Of a DNA stretch of 64,000 nucleotides, positions 35,838 through 42,968 are shown one piece after another (positions within the stretch are counted from its first letter, which is position 1; each line of letters begins with the position of its first letter). Source of the DNA: Rhodococcus sp. IEGM 1409 (lineage in GTDB: Bacteria; Actinomycetota; Actinomycetes; Mycobacteriales; Mycobacteriaceae); assembly GCF_030056735.1 (NCBI RefSeq), contig NZ_JASHKN010000016.1, positions 1-64,000 on the forward strand. The letters are read 5' to 3'. The notes beneath the pieces were generated by a model, which saw nothing but the letters and a program-made list of their open reading frames with translations, did not search any database and was not told where the DNA came from. The position numbers and the translations under genes were made by a program.

Positions 35838-36152
35838 GTGAACAGCGACGCCGCGACGCAGGATGGTCTCAAACGAGGGCTGACGGCGCGCCATATCCGC
35901 TTCATCGCCCTCGGATCAGCCATCGGAACCGGACTGTTCTACGGCAGTGCCGAGGCCATCAAACGAGCCGGCCCGTCGGTGCTCCTGGCCTACTTGATCG
36001 GCGGTATCGCGGTCTATCTGGTGTTGCGAGCACTCGGCGAGATGGCAGTCCGTAACCCGGTTTCCGGTTCGTTCAGCGAGTACGCGAACAAGCACCTCGG
36101 ACCGCTCGCCGGTTTCATGACTGGGTGGACGTACACCTTTGAGGGTCGTTAG
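35838..36152 (+). pseudogene. Amino-acid permease (APC family), N-terminal fragment cut by prophage insertion
   Basis: The 104-residue open frame starts at GTG 35838. It carries the normal N-terminus of a GABA/amino-acid permease: [20 protein letters not shown], then [15 protein letters not shown] (APC helix 1 signature G-S-A-I-G-T-G), helix 2 ([20 protein letters not shown]), [15 protein letters not shown] and the start of helix 3, [11 protein letters not shown]. It then stops within three codons (GR stop). Intact family members have about 450-500 residues and about 12 helices. The serine integrase starts 20 bases further on, so the break is the prophage junction. The rest should lie beyond attR. 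Confidence 0.88.
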
Positions 36153-36165
36153 GGGTCGTATAAGG
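36125..36165. other. Probable attL (left prophage junction)
   Basis: Permease homology ends around 36142-36147 (codons WTYTFE), and phage sequence with the integrase follows. Large serine recombinases use a short core of 2-12 bp, so the crossover should lie here. Two copies of GGGTCGT occur at 36143-36158. The exact core needs the attR sequence, which is outside the window. Confidence 0.65.
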
Positions 36166-36172
36166 TCTGTGC

Positions 36173-37531
36173 ATGCGAGCGATCATCTACACCCGAGTGT
36201 CGAGCGATACCAGTGGTCGTGGACGGTCGGTCGAGGAGCAGGAAAGTGTCTGTCGCCAGGAATGTGATCGCGCGGGCTGGCCTGTCGCAGAGGTGTTGAT
36301 AGACAACGATATTGGCGCTTCAAGGTTCTCTGCGAAAGACCGTCCGGCATACCGCAAACTTGCGAGCACTTTGGCGGCGGGCGACGTTCTGGTGACGTGG
36401 GAAGCATCGCGAGCGCAACGTGATCTCGCGGCCTACGTTCAGCTCCGCGACCTCTGCTCCGAGCGCGGCGTCATGTGGTCGTATTCCGGAAAACTCTTCG
36501 ATCTCTCTCGCGGCGACGATCGATTTGCGACAGGTCTAGACGCGCTGCTTGCTGAGAAGGAAGTCGATCAAATCCGCGATCGGGTGCTGCGCGCGCACCG
36601 CGCGAACGCTGCCGCAGGTCGACCTCATGGCCAGATCCCCTACGGCTATCAAGCGCAGCGTGACCCAGATACGGGACGAATTGAGCAGCGCGTACCGCAT
36701 CCCGAACAGGCGCCTATTGTGCGAGAGATTGCCCGGCGCATCATCGCGGGCGACTCGGTACGTTCGATCGCGACTGACCTGAACGCGCGTGGAGTTCCGA
36801 CTGCCGCCACCTCGCCGTCGTGGCGGCCCGGCCTAATGGTGCAGATGATTCGGCGCGCGACGTATGCCGGCATCCGGACGCACCGCGGAACCTCTGTACC
36901 GGGAACGTGGGAACCGTTGATCTCGCAGGAGGATCATCGTCAATTGTTGGCGATCCTGTCCGACCCGGCGCGAGTGTCGCATCGGGGTTCGAAGCCGACG
37001 CACCTATTGACGGGCATAGTCCGTTGCGGCGTGTGCAACGAGGTCATGTGGCGTGGGAAGTCGAACGGGGCGAGCTCGTACCGTTGCACCGAAAACTTCT
37101 GCGTTTCGAGGCTGATGGACCCCGTCGACCTACTGGTCGCCGAAGCGATCATCGCCCGATGTGCGCAAGTGCAGAGCGTCGACGAACTGGAGGACCCGGC
37201 AGTCGCCGCTGCCGCTGCCACCGCTCGTGAGCTTCGAGACAGGCTCGAAGGCTTTGTCGACGACGCTGCTGAGGGGAGGATCTCTCGCTCGGCGTTCATG
37301 AGGATCGAGCAGACATTGCTACCAAAGATCCGTGCGGCCGAGCGGCAAGCACAGGCAGTCGTCCATCCTTTGGTTGGCGAGTTGCTTGGCAAAAATGCGC
37401 GTACCAATTGGGAGAGAATGGGAATTGAAGAGAGACGCACGGTTGTGAGGGCACTCGTGTCGGTGAAGATCTTAAAAGCACCGTCCGGACGAGGCTTCCG
37501 TCCAGAATTTGTTCGTGTGGACTGGAACTAG
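36173..37531 (+). CDS. int: Large serine recombinase (phage integrase)
   Basis: This 452-residue protein has an N-terminal resolvase-type catalytic domain beginning RAIIYTRVSSD (catalytic Ser10), followed by SVEEQESVCRQECDRAGW. A recombinase domain comes next (PYGYQAQRDPDTGRIEQRVP; GVPTAATSPSWRPG), then a zinc ribbon with C-x2-C (VRCGVC) and a second pair (YRCTENFC), and a coiled-coil C-terminus. It inserts the phage by recombining attP and attB without host factors; excision needs a directionality factor. It lies right at attL, its usual place. Confidence 0.93.
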   Translation: MRAIIYTRVSSDTSGRGRSVEEQESVCRQECDRAGWPVAEVLIDNDIGASRFSAKDRPAYRKLASTLAAGDVLVTWEASRAQRDLAAYVQLRDLCSERGVMWSYSGKLFDLSRGDDRFATGLDALLAEKEVDQIRDRVLRAHRANAAAGRPHGQIPYGYQAQRDPDTGRIEQRVPHPEQAPIVREIARRIIAGDSVRSIATDLNARGVPTAATSPSWRPGLMVQMIRRATYAGIRTHRGTSVPGTWEPLISQEDHRQLLAILSDPARVSHRGSKPTHLLTGIVRCGVCNEVMWRGKSNGASSYRCTENFCVSRLMDPVDLLVAEAIIARCAQVQSVDELEDPAVAAAAATARELRDRLEGFVDDAAEGRISRSAFMRIEQTLLPKIRAAERQAQAVVHPLVGELLGKNARTNWERMGIEERRTVVRALVSVKILKAPSGRGFRPEFVRVDWN

Positions 37532-37613
37532 ATTTTGAAACAATTGCAGTATCAGAAATGCAAAGGAATCGTATAGTCAACCGAGATGTACCGACTATCG
37601 AAAGCCTGGTTTC

Positions 37614-37829
37614 ATGTCTCAACTATTCACGAATGATGACCCTGTGTTAAGTACTCTCGGTCAGCGCCGCGCGCACAAAGCCGCGTCCTCTCTCGCAGTT
37701 GAGAGGACGCCTGAGATTCCTGTATTTGATTTGTCGACACTCGGCATGGGTAGTACGAGTGTGACGGTGACTGACATTGTGGCGGCCGCACAACGATTGA
37801 ACATACCGATCGCGGAATTGATGGACTAG
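37614..37829 (+). CDS. Small phage protein of unknown function
   Basis: This 71-residue protein lies between the integrase and the repressor, on the integrase strand. Its C-terminal half (VTVTDIVAAAQRLNIPIAEL) could form a short helical, HTH-like element; nothing else is recognisable. A recombination directionality factor or regulator is possible by position only. A hairpin terminator follows directly. Confidence 0.55.
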   Translation: MSQLFTNDDPVLSTLGQRRAHKAASSLAVERTPEIPVFDLSTLGMGSTSVTVTDIVAAAQRLNIPIAELMD

Positions 37830-37844
37830 CCCATCCCGACCATT

Positions 37845-37876
37845 AACGCCCCCAGCCGACAGGTTTAGGGGGCGTT
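37845..37876. terminator. Bidirectional terminator between the small ORF and the repressor
   Basis: AACGCCCCC (37845-37853) and GGGGGCGTT (37868-37876) form a perfect 9-bp stem with a 14-base loop. It lies between convergent genes ending at 37829 and 37879. Confidence 0.75.
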
Positions 37877-37878
37877 GT

Positions 37879-38145
37879 CTATGTGTCCGTCTTTTCTTCG
37901 CGAAGGTGTTCGAACACGAGCTGCATGAATTTTGTTGGATCAGTTCGCAGTGCGGTGGTTAGCGCCACGAGTTGAGGGATATCCATATCTCGGTCACCAT
38001 TCTCGAGACGCTCGATCGCAGACTTGCTGACGCCGGACAGTTCAACGAGCTTAGGTCTGGTCATCCGTACGCGAGCGCGGGCCGCGCGTAACTCCGCAGC
38101 GACCGCCTGCCGTATCTCCTCCGTAGAGGATTGAATGGGTTCCAT
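37879..38145 (-). CDS. XRE-family HTH protein, probable prophage repressor
   Basis: This 88-residue protein has a Cro/C1-type HTH: RARVRMTRPKLVELSGVSKS, then AIERLENGDRDMDIPQL. The start is ATG 38145 (MEPIQSSTEE); the frame open to 38316 overlaps the divergent control region. It has no C-terminal dimerisation or autocleavage domain, so it is unusually short for a repressor. It is divergent from the Cro-like gene around a symmetrical intergenic region. The repressor role is inference from position. Confidence 0.75.
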   Translation of the reverse strand: MEPIQSSTEEIRQAVAAELRAARARVRMTRPKLVELSGVSKSAIERLENGDRDMDIPQLVALTTALRTDPTKFMQLVFEHLREEKTDT

Positions 38146-38247
38146 ATGGATGACTATAGCGTCCAAATTGACGTATTCACAAGATTTCCTCCCGACGTTT
38201 CTTTGAGTTCTTGCGAAACGTCCATTTGGAGGTCTATTGTCTTCCAT
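38146..38247. promoter_or_regulatory. Repressor/Cro intergenic control region with inverted repeat
   Basis: GACGTTTC (38194-38201) and GAAACGTC (38215-38222) are perfect inverted repeats with a 13-base spacer, central between the divergent genes. CCATATGG also occurs at both start codons (38142-38149 and 38244-38251). GTCCAAATTGACG and GTCCATTTGGAGG are similar half-sites on either side. This is the likely lysogeny switch. Confidence 0.6.
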
Positions 38248-38475
38248 ATGGACGCCTTGAGCACCCGGATCGCGGACCGGATACGTAAAGCCGTGGAAGA
38301 AGCTCGCATTACGCACGCCGAGTTTGCGCAGGTCCTCGACGTTTCGGAGACGACGATTGGCCGCCGGTTGCGTGGTGAGCGCCCTTACGAGGTCACCGAG
38401 ATCGTCAAGGCCGTCGAGTTCCTGAAGATCGACATCGGCGATCTCTTCGGGATGTCACAGACCCTCGCGGCATGA
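38248..38475 (+). CDS. Cro-like HTH protein
   Basis: This 75-residue protein has an HTH near residues 20-55: ITHAEFAQVLDVSETTIGRR, then LRGERPYEVTEIVKAVEFLK. The start ATG 38248 lies in CCATATGG, mirroring the repressor start. It is the first gene of the rightward early unit and would oppose the repressor. The longer frame to 38131 crosses the operator. Confidence 0.75.
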   Translation: MDALSTRIADRIRKAVEEARITHAEFAQVLDVSETTIGRRLRGERPYEVTEIVKAVEFLKIDIGDLFGMSQTLAA

Positions 38476-38636
38476 CGAGCTGGACACCCGAGATGCAGAC
38501 GTGGCTTGACGAGACGATGAGTCGCAGCAAGCCGCTCACCGTGCGACAGCTCGACATTGTTAGGACTGCATTTCGGAAAGCCGCCGCGAGTGATCTCACT
38601 CAACCTGCGCGCTGTGGGCGCGCAACTGCTGCCTGA
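38472..38636 (+). CDS. Small phage protein, 54 residues
   Basis: ATG 38472 overlaps the Cro stop in ATGA, and the frame runs to TGA 38636. The product begins MTSWTPEMQTWLDETMSRSK, contains a helix LTVRQLDIVRTAF and ends GRATAA. It resembles short early actinophage proteins only in size and position. The function is unknown. Confidence 0.55.
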   Translation: MTSWTPEMQTWLDETMSRSKPLTVRQLDIVRTAFRKAAASDLTQPARCGRATAA

Positions 38637-38737
38637 AGGATTATCCCCAATCCAATTCACCTGAACAAAATTTCCGGCCAAACCGACTGTAACCGCCATG
38701 CATTGCTCAAGTATTGAACTATCGCGGAGGAAAGCTG

Positions 38738-38926
38738 ATGTCCGAGAACGTGACTCCCGCCAACGATCCGATCATTTTCCATGACGGTGTTCTCGTCGAC
38801 ACTGTTTCGCCGCTTCGTACAAACCATCGTCTCGGCGTCGACGAACTGTTCCGGGTCGACTACTTCGGACGCGGGATCGCTGTCGCCTATGCAGCCCAGC
38901 TTCGTGTGATGGGCGGTGCCGCATGA
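38738..38926 (+). CDS. Small phage protein of unknown function
   Basis: ATG 38738 (MSENVTPANDPII) follows GGAGGAAA at 38725-38732, a strong ribosome site. The product has 62 residues and a central FHDGVLVDTVSPL. No family recognised. Confidence 0.6.
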   Translation: MSENVTPANDPIIFHDGVLVDTVSPLRTNHRLGVDELFRVDYFGRGIAVAYAAQLRVMGGAA

Positions 38927-39141
38927 CCGAGTCTGACCCAGCCACCACAGCGCTTTCCGACGCGCTGAACACGGCGATCCGCAGACGCGATTTTGTCGCC
39001 ATCCTGATCAATCAGCTTCAGAAGGTTTGGGAAGCTGAGAACCGCAAGATCGTCCGCACTCAACACTTGATCGCGCTCGCGAAGTGTCGACACCCAAGTG
39101 GGCGCGGGCGATTCTCGAATCCCACTGCACCGCAAAAGTAA
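38923..39141 (+). CDS. Small phage protein of unknown function
   Basis: This 72-residue protein is coupled to the upstream gene by an ATGA overlap. A long helix (residues 8-48: ALSDALNTAIRRRDFVAILI and onward) is followed by a basic tail. No recognised family. Confidence 0.6.
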   Translation: MTESDPATTALSDALNTAIRRRDFVAILINQLQKVWEAENRKIVRTQHLIALAKCRHPSGRGRFSNPTAPQK

Positions 39142-39192
39142 ACGTCCCTCCGCTGCCTCTGTCTGGTACCGGGCAGTTGGCGCAGGGATATC

Positions 39193-39232
39193 GGGGCGGG
39201 CACCGGCCTCACGGGCCCCTGGTGCCCGCCCC
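39193..39232. terminator. GC-rich hairpin in the early region
   Basis: GGGGCGGGCACC (39193-39204) and GGTGCCCGCCCC (39221-39232) form a perfect 12-bp stem around a 16-base loop. No T-run follows, so it may attenuate rather than end transcription. Confidence 0.55.
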
Positions 39233-39274
39233 TCCCGTACCTACAGCAAATCCATCACACGAAAGAAGTCAACG

Positions 39275-39451
39275 ATGATCGTTGCAACTGAGAACCGCAC
39301 CGCCGCAACCGTCTCCACCGCCTCGGTCCCTGCCGTGGCAGGCCACCGACTGGCCCGAGACGAGATCACCGGCACCGTGCGGGTGCGACCGTCCTCTGTC
39401 CAGTTCGCCGGCCGACACCGCCGCGCGTCGAGGTTCTTCGGCCGCCGCTGA
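39275..39451 (+). CDS. Small basic phage protein
   Basis: ATG 39275 opens a 58-residue frame (MIVATENRTAATVSTAS...), ending in RHRRASRFFGRR. Its TGA overlaps the next ATG (TGATG). The basic C-terminus suggests nucleic-acid contact, but nothing more can be said. Confidence 0.5.
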   Translation: MIVATENRTAATVSTASVPAVAGHRLARDEITGTVRVRPSSVQFAGRHRRASRFFGRR

Positions 39452-39903
39452 TGAGTCCGACCGAGGCGACGACCGCAACGGACCTCTGCGAACGGCACCC
39501 GCACCGACACGAACCGTGTATCGACTGCGACTTCCCTGCCAGCGAATCAACCGGCGGAAGAACACTTTCCGCCAAAGCGAAACAACTGATCCTCAAACGC
39601 TCGACCGGGCACTGCGAAATCAGCGTCATGTGTCAAGGCAACTGGGCCAACCGATTCCACATCAGAATCGCCGAAATACCTGACAACACCACGATCGACA
39701 CCCCCGCAGCTGGACTGCACATCTGCGACCGCTGCGAATGGTGGATCGACGTCGCAGGAAAGAACGCAACCAAACAAATGGGCCTGCAGCTCGGCCCCGA
39801 ACTCCCACCGAAGGACACACCCGTCACCTGGCGAGGCGTACCTGTCTGGCTCTTCGACGACGGAGACCTCGAACCCGTAACCGCCCGAAAGGAACACCCG
39901 TGA
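39451..39903 (+). CDS. Cys-rich phage protein, possibly HNH-related
   Basis: This 150-residue protein has Cys pairs at both ends of the core (EPCIDCDF; TGHCEISVMCQ; LHICDRCEWWID) and His residues in between. The spacing RSTGHCE, FHIRIAE, GLHICDRCEWWID resembles small phage HNH proteins but lacks a clear catalytic His pair. It may therefore be a metal-binding relative. Start ATG 39451 overlaps the upstream stop. Confidence 0.6.
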   Translation: MSPTEATTATDLCERHPHRHEPCIDCDFPASESTGGRTLSAKAKQLILKRSTGHCEISVMCQGNWANRFHIRIAEIPDNTTIDTPAAGLHICDRCEWWIDVAGKNATKQMGLQLGPELPPKDTPVTWRGVPVWLFDDGDLEPVTARKEHP

Positions 39904-40097
39904 CCTCACGACGACGAATGTGCCCCGGCAAATGCCGACAGTCGATCCACAGGAGCCGCTTCGCGTGCGCCGACTGCTTCGACAAACTGCCCGACCACCT
40001 CCGCCGGCCGATCCTCGCGACGATGGGCAAGCCCGACTCCCGAACCAAACGAGTCGCCCGCGAAAACGGCGCAGAGTACCTCGGACAGAGGCGCTGA
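39900..40097 (+). CDS. Small zinc-ribbon-like phage protein
   Basis: GTG 39900 overlaps the previous TGA. The 65-residue product has C-x3-C (MCPGKCRQ) and C-x2-C (FACADCFDKLP), a probable zinc site, then a basic helix. It is a common type of small actinophage early protein; the function is unknown. Confidence 0.6.
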   Translation: MTSRRRMCPGKCRQSIHRSRFACADCFDKLPDHLRRPILATMGKPDSRTKRVARENGAEYLGQRR

Positions 40098-40366
40098 TGA
40101 CCATCATCCACATCGACGCCGACGAACCCACGGACGACGATCTGCGAGCTCTGAGCACCGCACTCGGCTCGCAGCTGATGATCCTGCGGTTCCCGCCTGA
40201 CCGGACGCTCCCGTGGTGCTCGAACGACGAACTCGCCGCAGTCTCTGTCGAAGACGGGGACATCGTCGTCCACACCGCCGGGCCGCTGCCCGTACTGACC
40301 GCGATGGAACTCGCGGCCGCACTCGGCTCAGCATCGGCCGACCTGCTCGCACCCGGACCGACCTGA
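40097..40366 (+). CDS. Small acidic phage protein
   Basis: ATG 40097 overlaps the upstream stop (TGATG). The 89-residue product alternates predicted strands and helices (TIIHIDADEPTDDDLRALST; GDIVVHTAGPLPVLTAMELA). No family recognised. Confidence 0.55.
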   Translation: MTIIHIDADEPTDDDLRALSTALGSQLMILRFPPDRTLPWCSNDELAAVSVEDGDIVVHTAGPLPVLTAMELAAALGSASADLLAPGPT

Positions 40367-40689
40367 TGGCCGCGAACTGCAAGGACTGCGGCTCGGAAAT
40401 CCGCTGGTTTCAACCGATGCGTCCCGACGGAAAACCGATGCCCGTCGATGTCTCACCCGACCCGGACGAGGGCACCATCCGCCGCCACATCTCCGGACCG
40501 TCGGACAAGACGATCCTGCGCGGTGAAGCCCTCAAAGGTGACGCACTCATCCGAGCCCGCGCCGACGGCGAGCGTCTCTGGATGCATCACGGAGCCACCT
40601 GCAGTGAACAGAAACCGTTCAACCCGAAGCCTGCCGGCCTTTCGCTCAACCTCCCGCCCGCCCGCCCGTCACGACGGAGATTCCGATGA
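40366..40689 (+). CDS. Zinc-ribbon-like phage protein
   Basis: ATG 40366 overlaps the upstream TGA. The 107-residue product begins MAANCKDCGSEIRWFQPMRP, a pattern common in phage proteins, and has a second potential ligand pair, HHGATC. It is probably a structural zinc protein. It is coupled by ATGA to the ParB-like gene. Confidence 0.6.
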   Translation: MAANCKDCGSEIRWFQPMRPDGKPMPVDVSPDPDEGTIRRHISGPSDKTILRGEALKGDALIRARADGERLWMHHGATCSEQKPFNPKPAGLSLNLPPARPSRRRFR

Positions 40690-42083
40690 CCACCGCAACC
40701 CCAGAGGTAGTCGAGCTGGCGCTCGACGTCGTCAAACCGCACCCACACAACGCGCGACGAGTGCTGCGAGGCATTCCGGCGCTTGCGGACTCGATCAAAG
40801 AGAACAGTCTACTGCAGTCGTGCGTCGTCGCTCCTATCGCGGACGGCGGGTACCTCCTCATCGCAGGGCATCGCCGTCATGCCGCACTGACGTACGCGAA
40901 GCTGCCGACCATTCGATGCGAGATCCGCTGGGACCTCGACACCGAAATCAAGCAACGCCGCGCAATGCTCGCCGAGAACTTGCAGCGAGATGACTTCAAC
41001 GAAGTCGAAGAGGGCGACGCGTACCAGGGATTGCTCGACCTCGGTGTCGGCCCGGCCGCGATCTCGAAAGCCTCCGGACGTCCACAGAAGGTGATCCGCG
41101 ATCGGGCGAAGCTCGCGTCCGCTCCGGAACACATCCGGGCCGGCGTCATCACCCGTGACATCACTCTCGAGCAAGCGGTCACGATGCAACGCTACGAGAA
41201 GTCGCCCGAGATCTACGCAGACCTCGAACGCGCACTGGGAACGGTCAACTGGAAGTTCGCCGTCGAACGCGCAAAGGAAACCGACGCCCGCACCAAGGCG
41301 CGAGCAAAGATCCGTAAGGCGCTCGTCGCTGAGGGCGTCCGCGTGTTCGAAAACAATGCCGCACTCACGAAGTGGTTGATCGCCGAGCAGAAGGCGCGCG
41401 GTGTCCAGCTGTGGTCCCAGATACTCGACGACCGGCCGGACGACGCGGCGTCGAGCCCCGACGTGGCTGCCACGTTCGGATACAACAGCACCGAGCTTTT
41501 GTGGGAACGACTCGCCCCCATCGAAAGCGTCGACGTGCCGGCGCACCCCGCCGACCCAACCGCGGACTCGGCCGATGCCCGCGCAGCCGAACGTGAAGCC
41601 GCAGCAGCCGAACGCGAGCAGCTCGCGGCCGACCTGTCGACCTCCGCAACCGTCCGCATAGAGCACCTGGCTCTCGTCGTCAAAGAAGGCTCCGACGACA
41701 TCGCACAACAGTGCATGCTCGCCGCCTACACCGAACAGATCGACGAATCCGACATCGCGGTCCTCGCGTACGTCGCCCGACTCCTCAACATCGGCGCACC
41801 GACCGAACCCGGCGCCACAAACGCCGAATGGGACGCCGTCGTCGAAGGCATCCTGACCGCCGTCGCGAAATACACCACAGCACAACTCGCGATCCTGCTC
41901 CGAATCACCGAATCAGCAAGCCTCGACGAAAACCTCACCGACCCCGAGCACTGGCACCCGACGCATTACCGCCGCAAAGCCCTCGACCGCTGGCGCGACG
42001 AACTCGGCACCACCTTCGGCTACGAATGGTCCGACGTCGAAGCCGAACTCCTCACCGCCCTCGCCGAAGCAGGCGCTGAGTAA
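40686..42083 (+). CDS. ParB-like nuclease domain protein
   Basis: This 465-residue protein has a ParB/Srx N-terminal domain (residues about 8-110): LDVVKPHPHNARR, then GYLLIAGHRRHAALTYA (box II) and AENLQRDDFNEVEEGDAYQ. A ParB HTH-like region follows (GVGPAAISKASGRPQKVIRD). The C-terminal half is helical and acidic. In phages such proteins may act in partition, transcription control or as nucleases. There is no ParA beside it, so plasmid-style partition is unlikely. Confidence 0.8.
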   Translation: MTTATPEVVELALDVVKPHPHNARRVLRGIPALADSIKENSLLQSCVVAPIADGGYLLIAGHRRHAALTYAKLPTIRCEIRWDLDTEIKQRRAMLAENLQRDDFNEVEEGDAYQGLLDLGVGPAAISKASGRPQKVIRDRAKLASAPEHIRAGVITRDITLEQAVTMQRYEKSPEIYADLERALGTVNWKFAVERAKETDARTKARAKIRKALVAEGVRVFENNAALTKWLIAEQKARGVQLWSQILDDRPDDAASSPDVAATFGYNSTELLWERLAPIESVDVPAHPADPTADSADARAAEREAAAAEREQLAADLSTSATVRIEHLALVVKEGSDDIAQQCMLAAYTEQIDESDIAVLAYVARLLNIGAPTEPGATNAEWDAVVEGILTAVAKYTTAQLAILLRITESASLDENLTDPEHWHPTHYRRKALDRWRDELGTTFGYEWSDVEAELLTALAEAGAE

Positions 42084-42085
42084 CC

Positions 42086-42241
42086 GTGGCCACCGCCCGC
42101 ATGGCCGACGAATGGTGGGGCAACCTGCCCGACACCGACCGACTCAGGATCTACGGCTGGCTCGGACCGAAAGAACCGACCCACCCGCCCGTCGAAGGCC
42201 AATACGAAATCCCCCTACCCACCACACGAAAAGGGAGGTGA
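42086..42241 (+). CDS. Small phage protein, 51 residues
   Basis: GTG 42086 to TGA 42241, three bases after the ParB-like gene. The product begins MATARMADEWWGNLPDTDR and continues LRIYGWLGPKEP. Its last codons contain GGGAGGTG, the ribosome site of the next gene, so the two are coupled. No family. Confidence 0.55.
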   Translation: MATARMADEWWGNLPDTDRLRIYGWLGPKEPTHPPVEGQYEIPLPTTRKGR

Positions 42242-42245
42242 ACCC

Positions 42246-42968
42246 ATGACACGAATCCTCGTCGAAACCAACGACTTCCGCGCCGCACTCATCTCGACCG
42301 TCGCCCACGCGTCGAACGGAAAGTACTATCCCTTCCTCTCGCGAGTCCGCCTCGACATCGGCCCCGTCAACATCAACGTCCTCGCAACCGACAACCAAAC
42401 CGTCGGCTGGGCACTCGTCTCCGTCGTCAGCCACGTCGAACCGGAACTCGAAATCATCGACATCGGAGTCGCCGACGTCGAGAAAATCCTCACAGTCTTC
42501 AAAGGCGGCCGCACCAAAGGCGACGAACCCGAACACACACTCTGCATCGAAACGACCGAACAAGAAATCACGATCACCGACGCATCCGGACTCTTCGACG
42601 GCGAAGAATCACTGACCGTCCTGCGACTGCCGGAAGAGGAGAAATTCCCCGACATCCCAGCGACATTCGCGCACGCCCAACACTCACCGCTACGCAAAGT
42701 CGACTGGCTGCTCGTCGGTGACTCACTGATCCGCAAGTTCCACGCCGCCGCCGCCTGCTACCGCGAACCGTTCACCTTCGAAACAGTCCGCACGTCCAGC
42801 TCGATCATCGTCCGCTGCGGCGAATCATTCATCGGCCGAATGCCGCAACCCGACCTACGCCCCGTCGTCAAAGAAGAACTCGCCCGACACCGGGCCGGAT
42901 GGGACGCCCGAATCCCCACACCCGCCGAAGTCGAAGCCAAACAAAAAGAACAGGACACCGCGAAATGA
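42246..42968 (+). CDS. Phage protein resembling a DNA polymerase sliding clamp
   Basis: This 240-residue protein contains TNDFRAALISTVAHAS, then FLSRVRLDIG, then NINVLATDNQTVGWALV. These match the helix-strand-ATD pattern of a beta-clamp domain. A second similar unit may follow, with FPDIPATF and KFHAAAACYREPFTF. Clamps have three such domains (about 370 residues), so this is short. A phage clamp would keep the polymerase on DNA, but the phage polymerase is not visible here. The assignment rests on pattern similarity only. Confidence 0.45.
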   Translation: MTRILVETNDFRAALISTVAHASNGKYYPFLSRVRLDIGPVNINVLATDNQTVGWALVSVVSHVEPELEIIDIGVADVEKILTVFKGGRTKGDEPEHTLCIETTEQEITITDASGLFDGEESLTVLRLPEEEKFPDIPATFAHAQHSPLRKVDWLLVGDSLIRKFHAAAACYREPFTFETVRTSSSIIVRCGESFIGRMPQPDLRPVVKEELARHRAGWDARIPTPAEVEAKQKEQDTAK

